Source of the DNA: JACVRN01 sp963715565
GTDB taxonomy: Bacteria > Acidobacteriota > Blastocatellia > Pyrinomonadales > Pyrinomonadaceae
DNA length: 64,000 nucleotides
Assembly: GCA_963715565.1 (NCBI GenBank)
Contig: OY970256.1
Coordinates: 1,674,001-1,738,000, forward strand
Direction of reading: 5' to 3'
Numbering within the stretch: position 1 is the first letter of the stretch; each line of letters begins with the position of its first letter. The notes under the pieces were generated by a model. The model was not told where the DNA came from. It did not search any database and saw nothing but the letters and a program-made list of their open reading frames with translations. Shown here one piece after another: positions 17,701 to 24,861 of the stretch. A program made the position numbers and the translations under genes.

Positions 17701-20700
17701 TTCGCGACCACGGCCCAGAACGCCGAAGGCGAGATGCCCAGCAATTTGAGCAGACCGTTGATGATGAACTTGACGGGGTCGTCAAGGAAGGCGTTGATAG
17801 CGTCGGCGATGCGACCGATTAATCCCTTGGCCGCTTCGCGCAGCTCGTGTATCTGCTGGCGCACGTCCTGCACGGATTGTGCGGCGCGGTCGGCTAAATC
17901 TTTATTGAAATCCTTCTGCGTCTTGGTAACTTTGTCCTGCAACCCGGCCAGTTGTTTATCAAAGCTCGCCTGCTCCTGAAGCGCCCATTCCTTGAGCCCT
18001 TCGGGCAGGTCCTTAAAGAGCTTCGCTATCTCTTTGTGAGCGCCGTCAATCAGCGCCTCGCAAGTGGCGATGACGCTGTTGACGTCGACGGAGATTTCAC
18101 GAATCAGCTTGCAGACGCCGTCGCCGAAAGTCTTCTCCGCTTCGTCGTACTCTTCCGTCACCCAGTCGGGCAAGCCCGCCACGGAGTCCCACAGGCTGAC
18201 GACAGAGCCCCACCCGCCCGAATGTCTCTCGTCAATCCAGGACTTGACGCGCGCCAGATGCTGTTTGAACTCTTCGGACAAGACGGCGACGCCCTTTTCC
18301 CACTTCTCCATAGCCGTCTTCGGGAGCGGCGTCAGCAGCGTGTTGACCTCCGTCTGCGCCTTGCTGAAAATGCCCTGGGCTTCCTTGCTGATACGCTTGC
18401 GCGTCTGCTCCTCGGATTCGACCATTCCCGTCTTCTTCGTTTGAACATCCGTGACGGTCGTGGAACGCGCTGTGGTCAAAGCTTTGAGCGCGGACGCTTG
18501 CAACGCCTGCATGTCCGCTCCGGCGGCGGCGCGTGCGGCTTGCTGTTCGGCAAGAACTTCCGCGGGGTCTCGCTCGGCCTTCTTCTTCAGCTCGCCCTGT
18601 GCTTCGCGCGCCTCTGCAATCGGCCCGTCTTCCACAAGCTGTGCCGGTTCGCTATTCATCCCGGCATCTTCCATCTTCTTTTCATTGTCTTTGACGTCTG
18701 CATCAAGCGAGACGTCTTTGGCGGGGACGGCGTCGGGCACAGCCGCTTTGGCATTGATGTCCTGTTTATCGGCTGGACCGGGCGGGGCTTCCAGGGGCGG
18801 CGCTTGTGGCGGCGGAGCGCCTTTGGGCTTGTCGTCCATCGCGTCGTAATTCTTATCAACGCGCTTGACGTCGCCTTCTACGGTTTCATTCAGCTCGCCG
18901 CCCGCTGCCTTTGCCATAGCCTTCGTGTCGGCCTTAACGAGAGCGTCTTCATCGGGCGGGCGCTTGGCGCGTATGACTTCGTAGATTTTCTGGCACAGCT
19001 CCTCAATCTCCGGACTCGGCTCCGGGCGAGCCCCCAGAGTTTCGACGAGCTTGTCTTCAACCTTGGCATCGGCTTCGGCTTCGGGTTCTGTGACGGCTTT
19101 ACGTGCGCCTTTAACGTTCTCTTCCGCGTTGGGTATCTTTTGAGTCTGCTTGACGGCGGCGGTTTTGGCGTTGCCCTGCACGCCCTTAAAACGTTTCTCC
19201 GCCGCAGGCGTGAGCCCTGCGGGCGGTGCGGGCACCAAGGGCTCTACGTCAGGACGAGCCGTAGGCAGCGGCGGTCCCTTTGGTACAGTGGCAGGCCCGG
19301 CCTTCTCCGGCTTGGCTTTGCCTTTCGCGCCCTTCGCGCCCTTGGCTCCTTCTTTTCCTTTACCCTTTTCCGATTTCCCCTTCGCCTCGTTTACAACTTC
19401 ATCTTTGGCAGGCGGTTTTGGAGCGTCTATCCATCCGGCCTGTGCGGCCTGTTTGACTTCGGATGCAGCCTGCTTGACTGTGCTTGCTTCGGCGGCGCGC
19501 GCGTCCGGGGTTCCGCGCGGTTTCTGCATCACGGGCGGCGGCGTCTCCGAAAGCAGCGTGGCGAAGCGCGACCACACCATCCAGTTAATGCGGTCTTTTA
19601 GTTTCTCAATGACAGGCTCGCGCGTCGCATTGTCCAGCTTGACCAGCTTGCGGCTCGCCGTCTCGTTCGAATCCCAGGGGTCTTTATCCAGAATCTCTTC
19701 AACTTCATCGGCGATTTTTTCGGCACGGTCTTCGGGTTTATCGTTTGCCTGTCGCGCAATTACATTCGTTGACCCGCGCGGCGCGGATGAAATAGCAACG
19801 CCCGCGACGCCCGAGCCGCCAAGCACCTCGCCTGCAACCGCATCGGCTTCAAGCTCCAACGGGTCATCGGGTTTGCTGACAGCATGACTGAATTGAACAG
19901 TGGCTCTTGAAGCAGGACATGAAACAGGACTTGAAGTTAAAGCCTCGGAGCGTGTGCCCGGTTCTTTACGAGACGACGAATTCTCCGTGCGTGTTGACGC
20001 GAGTTCATCGCGTGTTGATGCTCGCGCCTCTGTGGGCGGCGGCTCGGCATTTAGAGCGGAACCAGCGCGCGGCGTGTCTTCAATAGCAGAGCTTTCATCA
20101 ATCTCTACGCCCGACGAGACCGCTTCCTGCGCGGCTTTTGTCTTTCGCACAGGCGGGGCTTCGGCCTGCTGTATGACGTGCGTCAGCTCGTGCGCCAGCA
20201 GCTCTCGTCCGGCCTGCGTGTGCGGGGCATACTGGCCGCTCCCGAAATAGATGTCGTGCCCTCGGGTAAAAGCCCGCGCGTTTAGCTCCTGGCTGAGATC
20301 GACGGCATCCGCGCCCGTGTGAACACGAACGCCCGCGAAATCGTGGCCGAAGCGCGGCTCGAAGAAATCCCTGACAGCATTAGGCAGGGGCTGGCCGCTT
20401 CCGGAAGTGCGCTGTAGCCCGAGCTTCACGTCCTGCGTCACAGGCGGAGCGTGAGCAGGAGCGTGCGATGGAGCATGCGTTGGAACACTAACTACTGATG
20501 GCGGCTTCAGTGTGTTGCCGTAGTCAATAGAGCGAGCATCATTCGCGCGCGCATCATCCGCACGCGCATCATCCTCTCTTCGCTCCGGCATCGACGCGAT
20601 TTGTAGAGCCGCATCATCCGCCTCTAGCTCCGCAGGATCATCCAGCTTTTCTGCGACGAGCTTGGTCTGAACAGGTTTTTCTTCTTCCTGCTCCTCCTCT

Positions 20701-20885
20701 TCTTCAGGCGCGGGCCCCTCGGTCGCGGGCGGAGCAGCATCAGCAGCCATCCTTTGTAAAAAGAGCGGGACGCCTGCGGGCGCGCCAGCCGCCTCGTGCG
20801 CCGGGACGGAAGTATCGGAGCGAGCCTCCGTGCGAAGCTGGCCCTTCTTCTTCTCCTCCGGCGTAACGGTTAAAGCGGCTTTCAC
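14733..20885 (-). CDS. Giant DUF4157 (eCIS core) protein with HNH-like C-terminal toxin domain
   Basis: A 2050-aa protein. GVPLFLQRM lies at about 38-46, acidic linkers follow, and the DUF4157 domain spans about 165-240, ending in the HExxH motif HELTHVIQQ (H232). A degenerate second DDPxELEAD element occurs near 340. Low-complexity Pro/Ala/Lys regions (about 440-900) lead to long coiled coils (about 900-1130), then a hydrophobic amphipathic section (about 1130-1310). Two tandem 147-aa repeats begin DWAAFK-YLE at about 1516 and 1663. The C-terminus has TELHHIVPLYLGGSHPLANL (HH at 1944) with a later His pair, typical of HNH/Endo VII-type nuclease toxins. DUF4157 marks eCIS-associated cargo, so the protein is probably loaded into or exported with the particle. 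Confidence 0.85.
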   Translation of the reverse strand: MKAALTVTPEEKKKGQLRTEARSDTSVPAHEAAGAPAGVPLFLQRMAADAAPPATEGPAPEEEEEQEEEKPVQTKLVAEKLDDPAELEADDAALQIASMPERREDDARADDARANDARSIDYGNTLKPPSVVSVPTHAPSHAPAHAPPVTQDVKLGLQRTSGSGQPLPNAVRDFFEPRFGHDFAGVRVHTGADAVDLSQELNARAFTRGHDIYFGSGQYAPHTQAGRELLAHELTHVIQQAEAPPVRKTKAAQEAVSSGVEIDESSAIEDTPRAGSALNAEPPPTEARASTRDELASTRTENSSSRKEPGTRSEALTSSPVSCPASRATVQFSHAVSKPDDPLELEADAVAGEVLGGSGVAGVAISSAPRGSTNVIARQANDKPEDRAEKIADEVEEILDKDPWDSNETASRKLVKLDNATREPVIEKLKDRINWMVWSRFATLLSETPPPVMQKPRGTPDARAAEASTVKQAASEVKQAAQAGWIDAPKPPAKDEVVNEAKGKSEKGKGKEGAKGAKGAKGKAKPEKAGPATVPKGPPLPTARPDVEPLVPAPPAGLTPAAEKRFKGVQGNAKTAAVKQTQKIPNAEENVKGARKAVTEPEAEADAKVEDKLVETLGARPEPSPEIEELCQKIYEVIRAKRPPDEDALVKADTKAMAKAAGGELNETVEGDVKRVDKNYDAMDDKPKGAPPPQAPPLEAPPGPADKQDINAKAAVPDAVPAKDVSLDADVKDNEKKMEDAGMNSEPAQLVEDGPIAEAREAQGELKKKAERDPAEVLAEQQAARAAAGADMQALQASALKALTTARSTTVTDVQTKKTGMVESEEQTRKRISKEAQGIFSKAQTEVNTLLTPLPKTAMEKWEKGVAVLSEEFKQHLARVKSWIDERHSGGWGSVVSLWDSVAGLPDWVTEEYDEAEKTFGDGVCKLIREISVDVNSVIATCEALIDGAHKEIAKLFKDLPEGLKEWALQEQASFDKQLAGLQDKVTKTQKDFNKDLADRAAQSVQDVRQQIHELREAAKGLIGRIADAINAFLDDPVKFIINGLLKLLGISPSAFWAVVAKIEQVISDIADDPLGFASNLMDAVGQGFQNFFDNIGTHLLKGMLDWLLGGLSDVGVTIPTDLSIKSVITFFLQLMGITWTRVRKLLVKHIGEQNVALIEKAYEIISTLIEKGPEGLFEMIKDQLNPQTILDMVLETARDFLIEALIKQVTARIIMLFNPVGAILQALEAIYRVLKWIFQNAAKIFTLIETIVNGIADLIAGNIGGMAKAVEKALAGLISPVIAFLADYLGLGDLPKKIKTTVEKMQNWVEGILDRVIGWLAEKGRALLKAIGLGGPDKKPTGDSEGELGKTVKFSAEGESHRVWVQTQGKQATLMVASDAPQAIVDKLAEWSRDDKLKTVANPTKVKGDIAKARQILGIADKEADGLAQKMGSAADKPGAEGKADIEKQDDTLEAEEQDLATILKGLFEAFGETPDPKVIFGVELQKMDSNAVEELRLYMDPDKKKKDIKDNIKDWAAFKLYLEGTAGYKKMYDGPLSKGHKFGRAMLDKLTIPVQEWMDKNKEKTIDIDKKAEEYVESNKGTTVSAGAKLLLQGQIFDATKMDQAMTALIADFTTKLEKDYPVDPNKVFKTDLDKMHAEAKATIEDALKPGLEEAKTSLTDWAAFKAYLEKTKRGTAMTESPLSVSHKYGEYTTTNQAIPALQAANTDGVIDVTKAPAIYKEYVDNRKSAIHNQGKPFAKSVLELRTQIWTGSHEPTATTTLTNEFKAKLSQDQYAELNHVEVRAAINAVVDTAPADWVAVFATGGVKLTRQPAAPDQAGKAITLGEVMEAQPGGIGAITAEVARAAKRTFDMDPDYVKAHLAGKVVGDEAEILATGIVNDMRKVELYYIMDTDIPRYVEETGKHVRVNGSAIISKRQALYPQIAEKSKIPALTALKGTELHHIVPLYLGGSHPLANLMSAQGKAKVAADAHGIMHGVIDRMSVAAWLDNNLKNVSLEYNQLTKDIPRNALRIIIGTLRATGQIDYQETKLVYDVIINEKKPVPPGMP

Positions 20886-20901
20886 GTCCGTCTCACTTTG
20901 C

Positions 20902-22980
20902 CTACAGATTCAACGAGTTCATCTTCAGCTCTGCGGGCAACTGTTTGCCGAGCTTTCTGTATTCGCTGATTAACCCTTGCAGCACATCCCCGTATTCAAT
21001 CTGCCGGTCGTCCTCGCGGCTCGTGAGCACCTTGGCCGCGAAGACGACGTTGCGAATATTGCCCCCGCTCAAATCCGCTGTCGCCGCCAGCCGATTCAAT
21101 TCCTTCTGCGTCAGGCTGTGGCTTTCCCCCAGATGCGTTTGCCAGATAGAGCGACGCTCTTCGGGGCCGGGCGCGGGGAAATCTATAATCATGTCCAGTC
21201 GGCGCGAGAACGAGGAATCGAAACGCACGCGGCTGTTGCTCGTCAAAAGCGCGATGCCGTCGAATGATTCTATGCGTTGCAGTAGATAGTTGGTCTGCGC
21301 GTTGGCGAAACGGTCGTTGGCTTCTTTAACATCCGTGCGCTTGCCGAAAAGCGAATCCGCTTCGTCAAAAAGAAGTATCACCTCGGAGCTTTCGGCGCGC
21401 GCCAGAAGCTGTGCGAGATTCTTTTCCGTCTCGCCTATGTACTTACTGGTCACGCTCGCCAGATCGACGCGGTAAAGCGGCAGCCCCAGCCGCGACGCGA
21501 GCCAACTGGCAGCAAGCGTCTTGCCCGTGCCCGACGGGCCTACAAAGAGAGCGCGCACGCCCGGTGAATAACGCGCCGTCGCAGAAGCACCCAAACCTTC
21601 TGCCAGACGGTCGCGCGTGCGACAACGCAGGAGCAGCGTGTCCAAATCATCACGCAGCGTCGGCGTCGTCACCAACGCTTCGTCTGGAATCACGTTGCGT
21701 AGGGGCTGTGCAAGGGATTCAAGGTCTGCGCCTTCGCCGCTCCACGAAGCCGCCCAGACATCTTCGCGCGTAGCCTCTTCGCGCGCATGTAAGACTCGTT
21801 GATATTCGGTAAGGCGCGCGAGGTGAGCGATGCGCCCGCTCGAATGACGATGATAAAAAGCAAGCTCGTGGGCCAGCTCGTCGCTGCCCAGAGCGTCGCG
21901 CCACAATTGCTCGCGCTCGTCCCTGTGCGGCACGGGCAAAGACCAGCTCGTCACCGTCCCTCCCTGCGAGACGACGCTCCCGTCCGGCCCGCACAAAACA
22001 AGAACAGGGCCGTCGTACCACGCGTCGGGCGGCAAGACTTTGCGCTCTCCCGGCGACAGCTCGAAACAGAAGACCGGCAGCAGATGACGCAAAGCGAGCC
22101 ACGGCCCGAGGCCGACTGTCTTTTCAGTTTCGATAAAGAGCGGACGTCTTTGCATCGCATCGGCAATCAGGGCGGCGACCGAGCGCGCTTCCGCAGATGA
22201 GCCCGAACGCACGACCAAAGCGCTGCGTACCGATGCTAAAAGTCCCTGTGCGCGTCGCGCCGCTTCCGCGTGAACCGAAGGAGGCAAAGCCACAGGCTCG
22301 GCTGCGCCCATTCCGATAGTCGTTCCCGGCAAGCTCCCGTCGTAACCATTCAGAGCCAGACAGAGGTGAAGCGGAACGGCCACGGCGCGCTCCGCGAGCG
22401 GCGCGCCTTCGTTCATCAAAGCGAGCAGGCCGCTCTGCACACCCGCGCCCGTCGCTAAAGCATCTATGGCTCGCACTCCGGCGGGAGCAACTTCCGAGAA
22501 CGCATCCGCGAGTAAGCCCACGGTCGGGCGCGAGCCGCCGACGGGCGCTTGCAGCCGCGCCAGCGCACGCCCCACCATCAACTCGTCTTCGACCGACGCG
22601 GCCAAACGCACGGCCAAAAGCTCTATCAACGTCAGCCCCAACCCTTTCGCCAGACGCAGGAGCGGCTGGTCCACCAAAGCGGGCTGTCGAAGATAACCCG
22701 CCAGATTTTTTGTCCAGTGCTCATTCGCGGCAGCGACCCGTTCAAGATGCTGTAAGAGAAAGAGGATTTCCGTAGACTCTTCCGCGGCATCGCGGCGCGC
22801 GCCGGAGCGAGAGGCCACGGCGGCAAGCGCATAATCGCGCAACGTAGCCTGTTGCGCCGACGCCTGCGCGCCGCCTGCATCCTGCGCGTTGGTTGCATCC
22901 TGCGCGTTGCTCGTAGCGTGCTCTCCCTTCGCAGAACTCACGCTCTCTTCAGGCATCGCTAACGATGGGCCGCTTGTCAT
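20902..22980 (-). CDS. AAA+ ATPase of the contractile injection system (Afp15 type)
   Basis: A 692-aa protein. The N-terminal 400 residues are helical and divergent. The C-terminal AAA+ module has Walker A FVGPSGTGKTLAASWLA (about 480), Walker B VILLFDEADSLFGKR (about 535-548), sensor 1 ALLTSNSRVRFDSSFSRRLD with an arginine finger, and the GGNIRNVVFAA sensor 2 region. eCIS clusters nearly always carry such an ATPase, thought to act in assembly. It overlaps the upstream gene's stop by four bases and precedes the DUF4157 cargo by 16. Confidence 0.9.
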   Translation of the reverse strand: MTSGPSLAMPEESVSSAKGEHATSNAQDATNAQDAGGAQASAQQATLRDYALAAVASRSGARRDAAEESTEILFLLQHLERVAAANEHWTKNLAGYLRQPALVDQPLLRLAKGLGLTLIELLAVRLAASVEDELMVGRALARLQAPVGGSRPTVGLLADAFSEVAPAGVRAIDALATGAGVQSGLLALMNEGAPLAERAVAVPLHLCLALNGYDGSLPGTTIGMGAAEPVALPPSVHAEAARRAQGLLASVRSALVVRSGSSAEARSVAALIADAMQRRPLFIETEKTVGLGPWLALRHLLPVFCFELSPGERKVLPPDAWYDGPVLVLCGPDGSVVSQGGTVTSWSLPVPHRDEREQLWRDALGSDELAHELAFYHRHSSGRIAHLARLTEYQRVLHAREEATREDVWAASWSGEGADLESLAQPLRNVIPDEALVTTPTLRDDLDTLLLRCRTRDRLAEGLGASATARYSPGVRALFVGPSGTGKTLAASWLASRLGLPLYRVDLASVTSKYIGETEKNLAQLLARAESSEVILLFDEADSLFGKRTDVKEANDRFANAQTNYLLQRIESFDGIALLTSNSRVRFDSSFSRRLDMIIDFPAPGPEERRSIWQTHLGESHSLTQKELNRLAATADLSGGNIRNVVFAAKVLTSREDDRQIEYGDVLQGLISEYRKLGKQLPAELKMNSLNL

Positions 22981-24734
22981 CCGTTCAGTTCTCCATCAAG
23001 GTAATGAAACAGGACTACGCGCCCGAGCCACTCGACCCAGCCCGGATCAAGATCAAGCCCGGCACGCCGCACGGAAATATCCGCCTGACCGAGACCAAAG
23101 AAAATCTCCAGATGCGTGCGCGTCGCAACGATGCTTCCATGTCTGCAAACTACTTCCTCAAGCCCTATCCCTGCGTAACGCATCAACCATCGCCGCATCG
23201 CCACGACCCACGCATCGAGTAACAAATTCATCTCGCTTTCAACACGCAGGGCCGCGCCCTTTTTCAAAGACACACCCGCCATCAAAGCCTCTGCCGCGCG
23301 TGAAGCTTTTCCGCGCCACAGCGCCAGCGCCATCTGCTCGGCTTCGTCAAAGAGAAGATGCGCCCCCTTTTGTCCGACTAGCCTGCGCATCACAAGCCGA
23401 CGCGACGGATTAAACTCCTCGCGCCAGCTAACATGCATGACAAACTCGCAACGGGCCGCCAACTCATCTTCAACCTCGCGCTCTACCACCAGAGGCCGCA
23501 TGATTGGGTCGTCCTCTGGAACATCCAACGTCGCGGCAACGTGTCGTAAGAGGCGATGAGGAAAATCCAGCTCAATCAAATGCTCGTGCCTGCCGAGCAG
23601 CTCCGACATGCCGAGCCGCGCTATTAACGGCAACAGAAAATAGAGTCCCGCGTAAGCGGTCGGCAACGAATCGCGCGCGAGCTTCGGCGAATCAACGCGC
23701 GCATCCTCTTCATCCTCCATCAACGCCTGCGCGCTCGCGAACTCTTCCTTATCCTGCGGCCCCGCGTCTAAAGATTCACTAGACGGCGTGGGCGCAACGC
23801 TCGCATCAATCCGAGCTAGATTTTCATCTTCCACAGAAACGCTGGAACCATTCTCCGCTTCAAGCAACAGGTCACAATCTTCGCTCTTTGCTTGAGAGGC
23901 TTTCTCCGCGTGCGCTTGAGCCTCAAAACTTTTCGCAGTGACCTCTTGAATTAATTCCTGCGCGCGGCGCACAAGACGTGCGTCGGCAAGGCGAAGCGGT
24001 TTGAGAGCAACGAGCGCGGCGGCAGCCAGCCACACGGAGCGCGCGTCGTACGCGCCCCAGCGCGTGACCCAATTCAGAACGAGCGCCTGCCACTGCGCCG
24101 GAATTGCGATGCCCTTCGCGTGCGCGTAAGAAGCGTGGCGACGCGGCGCTCGTCCCGCTTCATTCCAGCCGCACGAGCGCAGAAGCATTGCGCCGTCCTC
24201 GGGCCGCAGCGTCGCAAGTAAAGTATCAAGCGCACCAAGCGCAAACAGCTCGCCCATGAGGAGCGCGGTTCGCGCCGCGCCCTGCTCCTGCTCCGACGCA
24301 GCGAAGAGTAGAAGCCGCAGCGCATCCTCCTTCGTGACAGCATTCCGCAGGAGCGGAACGGCCAGAGGCCAGAACCATTCGTCCACACGCTCGCCGCGCG
24401 CAAGCTTCACGCAGAGCAGAACGAAAGGCTCCGTGTCGTTCTGAAAATAGACCGCCTCTGAAAAGCGCGCCGACGGGTCAAGCGCATACACGGCCCCTCC
24501 GCGCATCAGGCGAAACTGTCTCTCGATACGGAGCGCAAGCGCCGCAGGGCTCTGCGAGCTTCGGATAACGCCGACGTTGAAAGAACGCACGATGAGAAGG
24601 CGCGCACGCTCCGCTTCGGGCAGCGACGCCGTGTGTAGCGCATCCTCAAGCAGAATCGCGCCGCGCCGCACAAGCTCCGGTTGCTTCGCCCCGAGGCGCA
24701 CCCTCTTAACCCTGCGTGTGCGATGCGTGTTCAT
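22977..24734 (-). CDS. eCIS-associated protein in the tape-measure position
   Basis: A 585-aa protein starting MNTHRTRRVKRVRLG; a TTG 12 bases upstream is less likely. It is mostly helical with a long acidic, low-complexity insert (about 270-360). The C-terminus (GLGQADISVRRAGLDLDPGW, then VEWLGRVVLFHY) looks like a conserved ending. It lies immediately before the AAA+ ATPase, where Afp-type clusters place the tape measure (Afp14). However, it lacks the long uninterrupted helix expected of a tape measure, and I recognise no family. Its function is left open. Confidence 0.55.
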   Translation of the reverse strand: MNTHRTRRVKRVRLGAKQPELVRRGAILLEDALHTASLPEAERARLLIVRSFNVGVIRSSQSPAALALRIERQFRLMRGGAVYALDPSARFSEAVYFQNDTEPFVLLCVKLARGERVDEWFWPLAVPLLRNAVTKEDALRLLLFAASEQEQGAARTALLMGELFALGALDTLLATLRPEDGAMLLRSCGWNEAGRAPRRHASYAHAKGIAIPAQWQALVLNWVTRWGAYDARSVWLAAAALVALKPLRLADARLVRRAQELIQEVTAKSFEAQAHAEKASQAKSEDCDLLLEAENGSSVSVEDENLARIDASVAPTPSSESLDAGPQDKEEFASAQALMEDEEDARVDSPKLARDSLPTAYAGLYFLLPLIARLGMSELLGRHEHLIELDFPHRLLRHVAATLDVPEDDPIMRPLVVEREVEDELAARCEFVMHVSWREEFNPSRRLVMRRLVGQKGAHLLFDEAEQMALALWRGKASRAAEALMAGVSLKKGAALRVESEMNLLLDAWVVAMRRWLMRYAGIGLEEVVCRHGSIVATRTHLEIFFGLGQADISVRRAGLDLDPGWVEWLGRVVLFHYLDGELNG

Positions 24735-24737
24735 AAG

Positions 24738-24830
24738 GCAATGCAAAAGTCAAAATGCAAAATGATGAATGAACAGAAAATCCCTCTTCAATTTTGCATT
24801 TTGCACTTTGCATTCATCATTGCTTTTCTA
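24738..24830. repeat. Heptamer-repeat hairpin b (AAAATGC type)
   Basis: The left arm (24738-24773) is gcaatgcaaaagtcaaaatg then caaaatgatgaatg; the right arm (24791-24822) is attttgcattttgcactttg then cattcatcattgc. The arms are largely complementary with a few mismatches. It fills the gap between the 1494-aa gene and the tape-measure-position gene, inside the eCIS train. Confidence 0.8.
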
Positions 24831-24861
24831 TTATCTACCGGCGCGCGAGAGCGGGTTGCGT

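Noticed and set aside
17952..19601. Long plus-strand open frame opposite the DUF4157 gene, and similar frames at 27721-29004, 46376-47554 and 60684-61859
   Set aside because: They lie antisense to well-supported genes, have Arg/Ala/Gly-rich composition typical of GC-rich shadow frames and show no domain.
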